This document shows, in pieces, positions 8,392 through 18,820 of a stretch of 64,000 nt of DNA (positions within the stretch are counted from its first letter, which is position 1; each line of letters begins with the position of its first letter). A model generated the notes under the pieces. It saw only the letters and a list, made by a program, of their open reading frames with translations. It was not told the origin of the DNA and searched no databases. A program made the translations under genes and the position numbers. Source of the stretch: Planosporangium mesophilum (GTDB lineage: Bacteria > Actinomycetota > Actinomycetes > Mycobacteriales > Micromonosporaceae); assembly GCF_016863255.1 (NCBI RefSeq), contig NZ_BOON01000039.1:1-64000 (forward strand). Reading direction: 5' to 3'.

Positions 8392-8958
8392 TCAGCCTCC
8401 CGCCGGCGGGGCGACGAAGATCTGCAGGCTGAGCCCGAGCTCGACCGCGCCGCCCTGGTCCTTGGCCGCCAGGTTCGCGTTGCCGATCAGGACCGCCCGG
8501 CGCTGCTCCTGCTGGAGCTGGGTCAGGAACCGCTCCACGTTCGCGACGGCGCCCGTCACCGTGAGCGTGACCGGCAGCGAGTACACCTTCGTGTTGGCGG
8601 CGGTGAGCTGCGTGGCGGCGCCGACCGAGAGCAGCTTCACGGACACGCCCGTGCCGTCGCCGGCGCTCTGCACCCCGCGCAGGAAGTCCGGCAGGTCCGA
8701 CTCGGTGGGCAGCGCCGCGCGGTCGGTCTCCAACCGCGCCCGGTACTGCGGCAGGTCATCGTTCTGCTTGCGCAGTTCGCTCAGCCGCCGCTGCAGGACG
8801 GCCGCGCGGGTCTGGGCGGTCGCGGTCTCGTCCTGGAGGCCGGCCGTGCGGGCGTACTGCGGGCTGATGAGGAAGAACCAGCCCATGGCGAGCAGTGCGA
8901 CGGCGCACAGCACGCCGCCGAGCGCCCACAGCCGGTTGACGGATCGGGTTCGCATCAT
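8392..8958 (-). CDS. pilO: type IV pilus inner-membrane assembly protein PilO-like
   Basis: 188 residues: a short cytoplasmic N terminus, one membrane helix (about 12-32), a coiled coil (about 40-80) and a ferredoxin-like C-terminal domain. This is the standard PilO plan. PilO pairs with PilN to link the cytoplasmic actin-like PilM ring to the pilus machine. The start ATG overlaps the pilN stop by four bases (ATGA, 8955-8958). Sequence identity in this family is low, so the name relies on topology and the pilM-pilN-pilO order. Confidence 0.82.
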   Translation of the reverse strand: MMRTRSVNRLWALGGVLCAVALLAMGWFFLISPQYARTAGLQDETATAQTRAAVLQRRLSELRKQNDDLPQYRARLETDRAALPTESDLPDFLRGVQSAGDGTGVSVKLLSVGAATQLTAANTKVYSLPVTLTVTGAVANVERFLTQLQQEQRRAVLIGNANLAAKDQGGAVELGLSLQIFVAPPAGG

Positions 8959-9662
8959 CGCCCCTTCGACGCGCTGGGGGAGGGGGTGGTGTAGCGGCCA
9001 CCGAGGGCGGCGGCGGTGATGTCCACCCGCAGCGTGAAGGTGACCCCTTTACCGTTCTCGGTCACCGTCTCCAGCATCGGGTTGCCCAGACCATGGACCT
9101 TCGCCAGGGCGTCGACGTACCCGGCCACCGCCGGCTTGCCCGGGGCGGAGCCGTTGAGGGTCAGGCTGCCGATCAGCTTCTGGCCCGACGTGTCGGGCAG
9201 CCGGGGCGTGCCGGCCGACGACCCGGAGGTCGTGGTCAGACCGCCGATCACCGACGTGACCTGTACCCCGGCCGGAGCCGCGCCGCGCAGGGACGACAGC
9301 AGTTGCGCCCATTGGAGGTCGTTGGCGAGCAGGGCGGAGAGCTGACCGCCGATCGCCTTCGACTCGTTCTGCGCTTTGATCAGCTCGCCGAAGGGCCGCT
9401 GCTGGCGGGTCAGCCGGTCGACGTCGCCCTGGGCGCCGCCCAGCTCGCCGCGGGCCAGCGAGGTCTGGTAGGTCGCCACCCCGAACCACCCTCCCAACAG
9501 GACGGTGAACAGGGCGACGGCGGAGATCACGATCCGCCGGACCACCCGGCCGCGGCGGGCCTCGACGATCTCCGGCGGCAGCAGGTCGGCCGCGATGGTC
9601 AGCATCCGGGGCGCGCGTTCGCCGGCCGCCGGTGGCTCGGGGGGCAGCACGGTCGTGGCCAT
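8955..9662 (-). CDS. pilN: type IV pilus assembly protein PilN-like
   Basis: 235 residues. The N terminus carries a short conserved cytoplasmic segment (TIAADLLPPEIVEARR), which in PilN binds PilM, then a membrane helix (about 45-68), a coiled coil and a C-terminal domain. It overlaps the pilM stop by one base (TGATG) and pilO by four bases. With PilM and PilO it forms the alignment subcomplex. The Gram-negative partners PilP and PilQ (secretin) are absent nearby, as expected for a cell without an outer membrane. Confidence 0.85.
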   Translation of the reverse strand: MATTVLPPEPPAAGERAPRMLTIAADLLPPEIVEARRGRVVRRIVISAVALFTVLLGGWFGVATYQTSLARGELGGAQGDVDRLTRQQRPFGELIKAQNESKAIGGQLSALLANDLQWAQLLSSLRGAAPAGVQVTSVIGGLTTTSGSSAGTPRLPDTSGQKLIGSLTLNGSAPGKPAVAGYVDALAKVHGLGNPMLETVTENGKGVTFTLRVDITAAALGGRYTTPSPSASKGR

Positions 9663-10684
9663 CAGGCTGCTCCCAACGCGAGGCCGATCGAGACGGCGGC
9701 CGAGGAACGGGACGGTTCGACGGCGTCCTTGCGGGACCGGCGCCAGCCGCCGAGCCGGATCGTCGGGTCCGCGGGTACGACGTCGACGCCGAGTTGGGTG
9801 GCGAGGGTCTCGGACAGCCCGGGCAGCAGGCAGCCACCGCCGGACAGGGCCAGCCGGGTGACCCGCGCTTGCCGGTCGCCGGTGCTCAGGTACGCGAACG
9901 AGCTGCGGATCTCGTTGACGATCGGCCAGACGGCTTCCCGGATGACCTCCGCCGTACCGGGGTCGACGTCACTGCGCAGGCCGACGTGGCACTTGATCGA
10001 CTCCGCTTCGGGTACGGCCACCCCGAGCCGTCCGGCGACGTGCTCGGTGATCTCGGCGCCGCCGCGGGGGATCGTACGGACGATCAGCGGCTCGCCGTCG
10101 GCGTGGATCACCACGCTGGTCGCCTGGGCGCCGATGTCGACGATCGCCTCGACCTGGCCGTCGGTCCGCGACACCGCCCGCAGCAGCGCGAACGAGGCGA
10201 GGTCCACCGAGACGACGTGCAGGCCGGCCCGCTCGATCGCGGACACCACCGTCACCACGGCGTCCTTGGGTGCGGCTATCAGCAGTCCACGCACGGTCTC
10301 GCTGCGGCCCGGCTCCTCCAGTGGGTGGAAGTCGAGCAGCGAGCGCTCAACCGGCAGCGGCAGCGAGTCGCGGACCTGGAACGGCAGCGAGGCGCGCAGT
10401 TCCCGTTCGGGCAGGTTCGCCACCGACAGTTCGCGGACCACGACCTGAGGGTTGGTCACGCCGAGGACGACCTTGCGGCTGCGGAACTTGGTGCTGGACC
10501 ACAGTTGCTTGAGCGCGAGCGTGACGGCCTTGTCGTCCTGCACGATGCCGCCCCGCACCGCGCCCTGCGGCAGCGGGGTCTGGCCGAACTTCGTGACGAC
10601 CGGACCGTCCTTGCCGCGACCGGTCTCGACGGCACGGATCGACATCGATCCGATGTCGAGTCCTATCGGGGCTGTGGCGGCCAT
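9662..10684 (-). CDS. pilM: type IV pilus assembly protein PilM (actin-like ATPase)
   Basis: 340 residues of the FtsA/PilM actin fold: IGLDIGSMSIRAVE at the N terminus (phosphate 1 loop), VEAIVDIGAQATSVVI in the middle (phosphate 2), and LALSGGGCLLPGL near the C terminus (adenosine site). PilM forms a cytoplasmic ring that recruits PilN and the motor. The ATG at 10684 follows an AGGAGCAT ribosome site. The prepilin peptidase gene ends 20 bases upstream; pilN follows with a one-base overlap. Confidence 0.92.
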   Translation of the reverse strand: MAATAPIGLDIGSMSIRAVETGRGKDGPVVTKFGQTPLPQGAVRGGIVQDDKAVTLALKQLWSSTKFRSRKVVLGVTNPQVVVRELSVANLPERELRASLPFQVRDSLPLPVERSLLDFHPLEEPGRSETVRGLLIAAPKDAVVTVVSAIERAGLHVVSVDLASFALLRAVSRTDGQVEAIVDIGAQATSVVIHADGEPLIVRTIPRGGAEITEHVAGRLGVAVPEAESIKCHVGLRSDVDPGTAEVIREAVWPIVNEIRSSFAYLSTGDRQARVTRLALSGGGCLLPGLSETLATQLGVDVVPADPTIRLGGWRRSRKDAVEPSRSSAAVSIGLALGAA

Positions 10685-10704
10685 GGATGCTCCTTGGTTG
10701 GGTG

Positions 10705-11493
10705 TCAGACGGTCGGGACGAGCAGGGAGCCGTACCAGTGCCCGACGGGACCGGCGGCGAAGACGGCGAGCAGGGCGCCGGCGAGCATGGCCGGGCCGAA
10801 CGGCATGGCGGTCTTGGCGCCCGCCCGGCGGGTGACCAGGAGCGCCGCGCCGGCCAGTCCGCCGAGCAGGAAGCCGGCGAACGCGCCGACCAGTACCGAG
10901 CTCCAGCCGAGCCAGCCGAGGTAGAGGCCGAGCAGGCCGGCCAGCTTCACGTCACCGAAGCCCATCCCGCCCGGGTACAGGAACGCGATCGCGAAGTAGA
11001 ACGCCCACAGGGCGGCCATGCCGATCAGGCCACGGACGGCCGCGGACCAGTCCTGGTTCGCCACCACCGTGGGTACCAGCAGCAGCGCGCCGACGAGGTA
11101 CGACGGCAGCACGATCGCGTCCGGCAGGCGCCGCACGTCGAGGTCGATCATCGCCAGGGCGACCGCGACCGCCGCCAGGTACAGGTACGCGGGCAGGACC
11201 AGGCTCGGCCCGAACCGCGCGGTCACCGCGACGAACAGCGCCGCGGTGCAGAGCTCGACCAGCGGGTACCGGGCGGCGATGCGCTGCCGGCAGGCGGCGC
11301 ACCGGCCGCGCAGGGCCAGCCAGCTCAGGACCGGTACGTTGTGCCGGGCTCTGATGGCTGTCTGGCAGTGCGGGCAGTGCGAGCCGGGCCGCAGCAGCGA
11401 CTCGGCCCGCGGCACCCGGTGGATCACCACGTTGAGGAAAGAGCCCACGGCGAGGCCCAGCACGCCCGCGATCGCGAGCAGGGCTGTCGTCAT
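10705..11493 (-). CDS. pilD: prepilin peptidase / N-methyltransferase (type IV leader peptidase)
   Basis: 262 residues from ATG 11493, which has an AAGGAGAAG ribosome site; an upstream in-frame extension lacks one. The N-terminal domain has the two Cys pairs (CPHC and CAAC) of the methyltransferase half. The aspartyl protease residues lie in AMIDLDVRRLPD and in GMGFGDVKL. Six to eight membrane helices are visible. It removes the leader of PilA and the minor prepilins encoded in the same locus and methylates the new N terminus. Confidence 0.95.
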   Translation of the reverse strand: MTTALLAIAGVLGLAVGSFLNVVIHRVPRAESLLRPGSHCPHCQTAIRARHNVPVLSWLALRGRCAACRQRIAARYPLVELCTAALFVAVTARFGPSLVLPAYLYLAAVAVALAMIDLDVRRLPDAIVLPSYLVGALLLVPTVVANQDWSAAVRGLIGMAALWAFYFAIAFLYPGGMGFGDVKLAGLLGLYLGWLGWSSVLVGAFAGFLLGGLAGAALLVTRRAGAKTAMPFGPAMLAGALLAVFAAGPVGHWYGSLLVPTV

Positions 11494-11564
11494 GGGCTTC
11501 TCCTTCAGGTCCGGAGTGGACGGTGTGGCGGCACGCCCCGTGACGCGCCGCCACACCGACTCGA

Positions 11565-12035
11565 TCAGCTACCGCTGCCGCTTGCCAGGCAGGCGGTGAT
11601 GTCGCCGGCGAACTCCTTCACGGAGCCACCCTGAAGGCTGTTGTAGATGTAGACCTTGCCGCCGCTCGAGGTACCGCAGAGGACGTAGCTGGAGCCGTTG
11701 TTCTTGTACTTGAGCGTGTTGCCCGAGGACACGGGCGCCTTCTGGTCGGTGGTGCCGAGGCTGAGGGGTGCGTCGTTGGTCCCACCGGTCACGGCGCTGT
11801 CGACCGGGTACTTGTTGCCGTTCTCGGTGTAGTACTGCTCGATGGCCGAGACGGCGCCGCGCACGTCGGACTGGGCGGTCTTGTTCGCCGCGCCCTTGGT
11901 GTAGTTCAGGTACAGCGGGATCGCGATGGCGACCAGCACGCCGATGATGACGACGACCACGAGCAGTTCGATGAGGGTGAAGCCGCGGTCGTCGGTCGCA
12001 CGCTTCTCCCGCATCCGGCGGAGCGTTTCCTGCAT
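11565..12035 (-). CDS. pilA: major type IV pilin PilA
   Basis: 156 residues from ATG 12035, with AGGAGG upstream; the longer open frame reaching 12137 lacks a ribosome site. The leader MQETLRRMREKRATDDRG is followed by FTLIELLVVVVIIGVLVAIA, a canonical class IVa site with Glu at +5. The head is small, and two Cys residues (YVLCG and ITACL) could form the C-terminal disulfide loop. It is flanked by pilC and the peptidase gene, with leaders of 98 and 71 bases, so it may have its own promoter for higher expression. It is probably the structural subunit. Confidence 0.93.
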   Translation of the reverse strand: MQETLRRMREKRATDDRGFTLIELLVVVVIIGVLVAIAIPLYLNYTKGAANKTAQSDVRGAVSAIEQYYTENGNKYPVDSAVTGGTNDAPLSLGTTDQKAPVSSGNTLKYKNNGSSYVLCGTSSGGKVYIYNSLQGGSVKEFAGDITACLASGSGS

Positions 12036-12133
12036 GGTGAGCCTCCTATGACTCCGAAAGGGATGGAACGGGAGCCGGGCCGGCGGCCCGACGCGTGACC
12101 CGGTGGACGCACCGGTCACTGTGGACGGCGCTT

Positions 12134-13369
12134 TCACTGCGCCCCCTGGATGTTCTGGTAGATCGTGAACATCGGCAGGTACAGGCAGACGACCATCGAG
12201 CCGACGACGGTCCCCATGACGACGACCATGATCGGTTCGATGGACGCGGTCAGGGACTCGGCGGCGCTGTCGACCTCGCGGTCGTAGAAGTCGGCGACCT
12301 TGTCGAGCATCTGGCTGAGCTGGCCGCTCTCCTCGCCGACCTCGATCATCTGGGTGACCATCCGCGGGAAGACGGGGTGCCGGCCCAGCGACGCGGACAT
12401 CGGCTGGCCGTCGCGTACCGAGGACTGCAGGTCGGCCATGGCCGCGGTGATGACGGCGTTGCCGGTCGTCGCGCCGACGACGTCGAGGGCCTGCATCATC
12501 GGTACCCCGACGCCGAGCAGCGTGCCGAGGTTGCGGGCGAACCGGCTGACCGCGATCTTGGTGAAGAGCGGGCCGAACACCGGCATCCGCAGCTTCAGCC
12601 GGTCGAAGGCCAGCCGCACCGTGGGGCGGGTCCGCAGCGCCCGCCGCAGCGCGACGACGCCGACCACGGCGACGGCCAGCAGGAGCGGCCCGGACCAGAC
12701 GAGGCTGTGGCTGGCGGTGACCAGGATGCGGGTCGGGAGGGGAAGTTCGCCTCCCAGCTTGCTGAACATCCCCTCGAAGATCGGGACGATGAAGACCAGG
12801 ACACCGGTGATCATCAGCGCGGTGAACGCGAGGACGATCACCGGGTACGTGAGCGCGCTCTTGATCTTGCCGCGGAGCGTGGCGTCCTTCTCGAACGTGA
12901 CGGCGAGGCGCTCGAGGGCGCTGTCGAGGAAGCCGCCGGTCTCGCCGGCGCGGATCATCGCCACCATCAGCGTGGGGAAGACGGTGTCGTGGCGGGCCAT
13001 GGCCGCGGACAGCGAGACGCCGCTCTCGATGTCCGCGCGGACCTCGCCGACCGCCTTCTTCAGCGACGCCTTCGCCGCCTGGTCCTCCAGGACCGCGAGC
13101 GCGCGCAGCAGCGACATCCCGGACGCCGTCATGGTGGCGAACTGGCGGGCGAAGACGGCGAGGTCCTTGAGCGTGGTACGGCCGCTCAGGCCGGGGATCG
13201 ACAGCTCCCGGTGCAGCAGCGATCCCGCCGACGAGACCGACACCGGTACCAGGCCCTGCTGGCGCAGGAGCTGGACGGCGGCCGCCTCGCTGGCGGCCTC
13301 CACCTTGCCCCTGCTGCGCTTCCCGGTGAGGTCGACGCTCTCGTAGTCGAAGGTCTGGGTGCTCGGCAT
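12134..13369 (-). CDS. pilC: type IV pilus inner-membrane platform protein PilC
   Basis: 411 residues from ATG 13369, five bases after the pilT stop. It has duplicated GspF domains: FARQFATMTASGMSLLRALA at about 65 and a second copy around FARNLGTLLGVGVPMMQAL. Hydrophobic segments lie near 165-190, 215-240 and at the C terminus (IMVVVMGTVVGSMVV). PilC is the platform on which the PilB and PilT motors act. The order pilB-pilT-pilC-pilA matches many type IV pilus loci. Confidence 0.94.
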   Translation of the reverse strand: MPSTQTFDYESVDLTGKRSRGKVEAASEAAAVQLLRQQGLVPVSVSSAGSLLHRELSIPGLSGRTTLKDLAVFARQFATMTASGMSLLRALAVLEDQAAKASLKKAVGEVRADIESGVSLSAAMARHDTVFPTLMVAMIRAGETGGFLDSALERLAVTFEKDATLRGKIKSALTYPVIVLAFTALMITGVLVFIVPIFEGMFSKLGGELPLPTRILVTASHSLVWSGPLLLAVAVVGVVALRRALRTRPTVRLAFDRLKLRMPVFGPLFTKIAVSRFARNLGTLLGVGVPMMQALDVVGATTGNAVITAAMADLQSSVRDGQPMSASLGRHPVFPRMVTQMIEVGEESGQLSQMLDKVADFYDREVDSAAESLTASIEPIMVVVMGTVVGSMVVCLYLPMFTIYQNIQGAQ

Positions 13370-13374
13370 CGCGA

Positions 13375-14496
<1,122 letters not shown>

Positions 14497-14622
14497 CGAG
14501 AGCCTCCTTCGCCGTTCGGGTGTCCGCTACAGGTCTGTCAAGAGTTCGGCAGGGTGTGGCTCTGGTTTAGGAAGGGTTCGCGGGAAACTGCACGAAATGC
14601 AGCTCGACGGGCGGCAGGGCGC

Positions 14623-16293
14623 TCAGACCGCGACGCGCAGGACCTCCGCCAGGGAGGTCTGACCGTCGGCCGCCTTGGCCAGGCCGTCCACCCGCAGCTC
14701 GCGCATGCCCTGGGCCATCGCCACCCGCTGGAGGTCGTGCGCTGACGCGCGCCGGATGGTCAGCTCCTCGATCTCCTCGGTCATGGCCATGACCTCGTGC
14801 AGCGCGATCCGCCCCCGGTAACCCGTACCCGCACACGAGCGGCACCCGGCGGGCTTCCAGAGCGCGGCCGGCGCCGGCAGCAGGTCGACGGGCCATCGCG
14901 CGGCCGCGAGTTCCGCTTCGGTGGGGGAGTACTCCCGCTTGCACCAGTCGCACAGCCGTCGCGCGAGCCGCTGCGCCAGGACGCAGTCGATGGACGAGCC
15001 GACCAGGAACGGTTCGATGCCCATCTCGACCAGTCGGGTCACCGCGCTGGGCGCGTCGTTGGTGTGCAGCGTGGAGAGGACGAGGTGACCGGTGAGCGCC
15101 GCCTCGACGGCCAACTGGGCGGTGACGCGGTCGCGGATCTCGCCGATCAGTACCACGTCCGGGTCGGAGCGCAGGATCGCCGGGAGCACCGCGGCGAACG
15201 TCAGGCCGGCCTTGTGGTCGACCTGCACCTGGTTCACGCCGGCCAGCCGGTACTCGACCGGGTCCTCGACGGTGATGATGTTGACCGTCGGCTTGCTGAT
15301 CTCCGCCAGGGTCGCGTAGAGCGTGGTGGACTTGCCGGAGCCGGTCGGCCCGGTGACCAGGAGCATGCCGTGCGGCTTGGTGAACGACGCCGCGTACCGC
15401 TGGTGGTTGGCGTCCGTGAATCCCAGGGAGTCCAGCGCGAGGTTGATCCCGCTGGTGTCCAGGACCCGCAGGACGACCTTCTCGCCCCATACCGTCGGCA
15501 GCGTCGCGGTACGCAGGTCGACCGAGCGGTGGTTGACCTCGACCGTCATCCGGCCGTTCTGCGGTACCCGGCGCTCGGTGATGTCGATGTTCGACATGAT
15601 CTTGATCCGGGAGACCAGCGCCGACTGTACGTGCCTGGGCACGGTGTCCACCTCGTGCAGGACGCCGTCGATGCGGCAGCGCACCCGCATGTCGTGCTCG
15701 GTCGGTTCGAGGTGCAGGTCGGACGCGCGGCTGACGATCGCCTGCTCGATCATCGAGTTCACGTACCGCACGATCGGCGCGTCGTCGTTGGCCGAGGTCA
15801 GCGCGGCCGCGGCCGGCGCCTGCTCGGTGCGCAGGCTGTCGGCGATGTCGGCGAGGTCGTTCTCCTCGCGGCGCAGCCGGTCGATGATTTTGCGCAGCTC
15901 GGTACGGGCCACCACGACCGGCCGTACCGTCAGCCCGGTCGCCGCGCGCACGTCGTCGAGGGCCACGACGTCGCCGGGGTCGGTGATGCCCACGACGATC
16001 TCGTGGTCGTTCATGGACAGACCGAGGACCCGGTGCCGCAGGACGAGCGCCAGCGGGATCTTCGCCATCGCGGCCGACTCGATCGGGTAACCGACCAGGT
16101 CGACGAACTTGATCCCGTCCGCGTCCGCGGACGCCTCGGTGAGCTGCGTCTCGGTGACGATGTGGTCGTTGATGAGAACGGCGCGGATGGACCGCCCGGT
16201 ACGGGTCGCCTCCTCGGCCGCCCGCTCGAGCGCGCGCGGATCGGCGCCCCGGCGGGCCAGGGCGTCGAGGAGGGGACGGAACGTCTGGTACAT
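14623..16293 (-). CDS. pilB: type IV pilus extension ATPase PilB
   Basis: 556 residues. The N-terminal MshEN-like domain (about 1-150) is followed by the secretion ATPase core: ASDLHLEPTE, Walker A GPTGSGKSTTLY, Asp box TVEDPVEYRL, Walker B DPDVVLIGEIRD and His box LVLSTLHTNDA. Two Cys pairs (CDWC and CRSCAGTGYRGR) form the zinc site typical of PilB/GspE. It powers pilin polymerisation. It begins 15 bases after the LuxR-type regulator gene, suggesting a common transcript. Confidence 0.95.
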   Translation of the reverse strand: MYQTFRPLLDALARRGADPRALERAAEEATRTGRSIRAVLINDHIVTETQLTEASADADGIKFVDLVGYPIESAAMAKIPLALVLRHRVLGLSMNDHEIVVGITDPGDVVALDDVRAATGLTVRPVVVARTELRKIIDRLRREENDLADIADSLRTEQAPAAAALTSANDDAPIVRYVNSMIEQAIVSRASDLHLEPTEHDMRVRCRIDGVLHEVDTVPRHVQSALVSRIKIMSNIDITERRVPQNGRMTVEVNHRSVDLRTATLPTVWGEKVVLRVLDTSGINLALDSLGFTDANHQRYAASFTKPHGMLLVTGPTGSGKSTTLYATLAEISKPTVNIITVEDPVEYRLAGVNQVQVDHKAGLTFAAVLPAILRSDPDVVLIGEIRDRVTAQLAVEAALTGHLVLSTLHTNDAPSAVTRLVEMGIEPFLVGSSIDCVLAQRLARRLCDWCKREYSPTEAELAAARWPVDLLPAPAALWKPAGCRSCAGTGYRGRIALHEVMAMTEEIEELTIRRASAHDLQRVAMAQGMRELRVDGLAKAADGQTSLAEVLRVAV

Positions 16294-16308
16294 GGGACCG
16301 GTGCGCGC

Positions 16309-16947
16309 CTACGCCGCGTCGGACGTCGGCAGCAGGCCCTGGTTGACCGCGACCATCAGCGCCTGGGCCCGGTTGTTGACGCGCAGCTTGCTGTACAGCC
16401 GCGACACGTACGTCTTGACCGTCGCCTCGGAGACCTGCAACTGGAGGGCGATCGCGGGCAGGCTGGTGCCGTCGCGCATGAGCAGGAGCACCTGGCGCTC
16501 GCGCGGGCTGAGCAGGCTGCTCTGCGCCTGCCGCCGGGTGAGCGCGGTCTGCAGCCCGGGCGCGGTGAACGAGGTGGGGGCCGCCGCGGCGTGCCGGAGC
16601 GCGGTCAGCACCGCCGACACCGGCGACGACTTCGTCACGTACGCCGACAGGCCGGCGTCCAGCGCGCGGTACAGCAGCGCGTCGTCGTTGGACGCGGTGA
16701 GCAGCACGATGCCCAGGTCCGGGCGTTTCGCCCGGAGCTTGCTGGCGGTCGTGATGCCGTCGCCGCCGGGCAGGACGAGTTCGAGCGTGACGACGTGCGG
16801 ATTGGTCTCCTCGACCACGCGCTCGGCCTCGGCGGCGCTCGCCGCCTCGCCTACCAGCGCGATGTCCGACGAGCCGGCCAGGACGCTGGCGAGGCCAAGG
16901 CGTAACAGCACGTGTTCGTCGACGGCTACCAGCCTGATGCTGCTCAT
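16309..16947 (-). CDS. NarL/LuxR-family response regulator with Glu in place of the phospho-acceptor Asp
   Basis: 212 residues from ATG 16947 (GGAGGACCG ribosome site). An N-terminal receiver domain (about 4-120) precedes a LuxR helix-turn-helix (LLSPRERQVLLLMRDG through EATVKTYVSRLYSKL). The acidic pocket is Asp10-Glu11 and the conserved Lys is in YVTKSS. The expected phospho-acceptor Asp is Glu56 (VVTLELVLPGGDG, codon GAA). A Glu there can mimic phosphorylation, so the protein may act independently of a kinase. It is the first gene before pilB, 15 bases upstream, making it a likely regulator of the pilus locus. Confidence 0.88.
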   Translation of the reverse strand: MSSIRLVAVDEHVLLRLGLASVLAGSSDIALVGEAASAAEAERVVEETNPHVVTLELVLPGGDGITTASKLRAKRPDLGIVLLTASNDDALLYRALDAGLSAYVTKSSPVSAVLTALRHAAAAPTSFTAPGLQTALTRRQAQSSLLSPRERQVLLLMRDGTSLPAIALQLQVSEATVKTYVSRLYSKLRVNNRAQALMVAVNQGLLPTSDAA

Positions 16948-17151
16948 CGGTCCTCCATGACGGGTCCTCTCGTGCCCGCGATACACGAGGGCTCAGCCAG
17001 GTTGGCAGTGCAGTCCGGTGGGGACCGGAGCCGAAAGGGTGCGATCCGGTAGCGGACATTCCGGGCGGGATGAACCGGTGGGCGCGGCCGGCCCCGGACA
17101 GCGAACGGGACGCGGCCCGCCGGGCCCGGTGACCTGTGGCACCCTCACCTG

Positions 17152-17784
17152 ATGCCGATCGACCACCATCTGCTCGCGGTCTTCACCGTCACCACGATCA
17201 TCGCCATGGTCACTCCCGGGCCGGACATGCTGTTCGTCCTGGGGTGCGGGATGCGGGGCGGTCCGCGCGCGGGTCTGCTCGCCACGGCCGGGGTGGCGAC
17301 GAGCGAGGCGGTCCACATCGCCGTGGCGGCGGCGGGACTGGTCGCCCTCTTCGCGGCGGTGCCGATCGCCTTCACGGTGGTACGGGTCGTCGGCGCCGCC
17401 TACCTGATCTACCTGGGCGTCCAGATGATCCGTCACCGCAAGGCCGATCCGGACGAGGTGCCGGCGGCAGGCGGTGGGGTTTCCTGCCGCCGGGCGTACC
17501 TCAACGGATTGCTGACCAACCTGCTGAACCCGAAGATGGTCACCTTCACGATCGCCTTCCTGCCCCAGTTCATCAACCCGCAGCTGGGCCGGGTCTGGGT
17601 ACAGTTCGCGATCCTCGGCACCATCATGATCGCTTTGGAGTTCCTCGTCGACGGTACGGTCGGCGTGCTCGCGGGACGGATCGGCGGATGGCTGCGCCGC
17701 CGCCGGGCCGTACGTCGTCGGGTCGACGTCGCGACCGGCGGCATCTTCATCGGGCTCGGAGTGCGGCTCGCCGCCGAGCGCTGA
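17152..17784 (+). CDS. LysE/RhtB-family amino acid exporter
   Basis: 210 residues with about six membrane helices. The N-terminal FTVTTIIAMVTPGPDML contains the family's PGP motif, and the GLLTNLLNPKMVTF segment is the second conserved loop. The family exports amino acids or homoserine lactones by proton exchange; the substrate cannot be read from sequence. The gene diverges from the pilus regulator across about 200 bases and is convergent with the M23 peptidase gene, whose stop is 34 bases away. Confidence 0.9.
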   Translation: MPIDHHLLAVFTVTTIIAMVTPGPDMLFVLGCGMRGGPRAGLLATAGVATSEAVHIAVAAAGLVALFAAVPIAFTVVRVVGAAYLIYLGVQMIRHRKADPDEVPAAGGGVSCRRAYLNGLLTNLLNPKMVTFTIAFLPQFINPQLGRVWVQFAILGTIMIALEFLVDGTVGVLAGRIGGWLRRRRAVRRRVDVATGGIFIGLGVRLAAER

Positions 17785-17818
17785 GGTGCCGCTCCGCCGA
17801 GCTTGACGAGCGGGATCC

Positions 17819-18661
17819 CTAGCGGCGCGTGGCGGCCAGGACGCCCAGCGGCGCACCCGCCTTCTGCATGAATCCGACGGGGTCGACGGCGTTGGCGCGG
17901 GTGGCGTAGCCGGGGCCGACATGCACCTCGAAGTGCAGGTGGGGACCGCTCGAGTTACCGGACGTACCCACGTACCCGATGGTCTGTCCCATCGCGACCT
18001 GCTGGCCCTCGCTGACGAGCGGCTTGCGGACCAGGTGGCAGTACCGGGTGATCACCTGGTTCGCGTGCTGGATCTCCATGTACCAGCCGCAACCGCGCAC
18101 GCTCGGGCTGCCGTCGACGTCACAGGTCGACCCCGACGTGTTGCACTCCACCGTGACGACCCGGCCCGCGCTCGCCGCGACGATCGGGGTGTTGCGGGGC
18201 TGCATGATGTCCACGCCGTCGTGGGTGGGATTGGACACCGGACGGAACAGCTGGACGGGACTGCCGGGCACCGGGATCACCCAACCGCTGTTGCTCGGGT
18301 TGGGCTGCGGGACCGTCGCGGCAGGACAGGAAGGGAGCCAGGGCCGCCGGATGTACGCGTTGGAGACGTAGTTGCCGTTGCCGGTACGGTCCCACACGTT
18401 CGTCGAGCGGACGTCACCGTTGATCCACGGGCCGGTGGTCTGGCAGGTGAGGATGACCCTGTTTCCGGTACGCAGTTGGGTGGCCACGCGCGCCGACGTG
18501 CTCGGGGCGACGCGGACGTTCAGCGGAACACCGCCGCTGAAGACCGTACCGATGGTCGTGGTGGCGGCCGCTGCGGTGGCGTTGCCGCCGACCGCCGCCG
18601 CTGCCGCGGCGCCCGCGGCGATGACCACCGCGCACAGGACCCGTGTGAGTGGTCGAGCCAT
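17819..18661 (-). CDS. secreted M23 (LytM-type) metallopeptidase with N-terminal SH3-like domain
   Basis: 280 residues from ATG 18661 (GAGGAAG upstream). A Sec signal (about 1-35, Ala-rich) is followed by an SH3-like segment (about 40-110, LNVRVAPSTSARVATQL...), a Pro/Ser linker, and a LytM domain (about 140-265). Metal and catalytic residues are visible: H in PTHDGVDIM, the Asp four residues later, and HLHF near the end. It probably cleaves peptidoglycan cross-bridges outside the cell. No riboswitch of the ydaO type, common before such genes, was evident in the leader. Confidence 0.92.
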   Translation of the reverse strand: MARPLTRVLCAVVIAAGAAAAAAVGGNATAAAATTTIGTVFSGGVPLNVRVAPSTSARVATQLRTGNRVILTCQTTGPWINGDVRSTNVWDRTGNGNYVSNAYIRRPWLPSCPAATVPQPNPSNSGWVIPVPGSPVQLFRPVSNPTHDGVDIMQPRNTPIVAASAGRVVTVECNTSGSTCDVDGSPSVRGCGWYMEIQHANQVITRYCHLVRKPLVSEGQQVAMGQTIGYVGTSGNSSGPHLHFEVHVGPGYATRANAVDPVGFMQKAGAPLGVLAATRR

Positions 18662-18820
18662 GACTTCCTCCCCGAGAACGGCGCGCGGTCGGTTGACCAC
18701 GCGTCCTTTCGAGGCTCGGCGGCGACGGAGGCCAGCCGGGTGCCGCGGGGATGCGGGGAGGTTGCGGTGTAATCCCTGTCGGCGCGTCGGGGGACAGGGG
18801 CCCCGGGATGTGGTGCGCGG

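Noticed and set aside
14567-17059. An 830-codon minus-strand frame
   Set aside because: Shifted reading of pilB and the LuxR regulator; composition is Arg/Pro/Gly-rich with no domain.
18662-18820. ydaO-type (c-di-AMP) riboswitch before the M23 peptidase
   Set aside because: The leader is GC-rich, but the conserved core segments of that riboswitch were not found.
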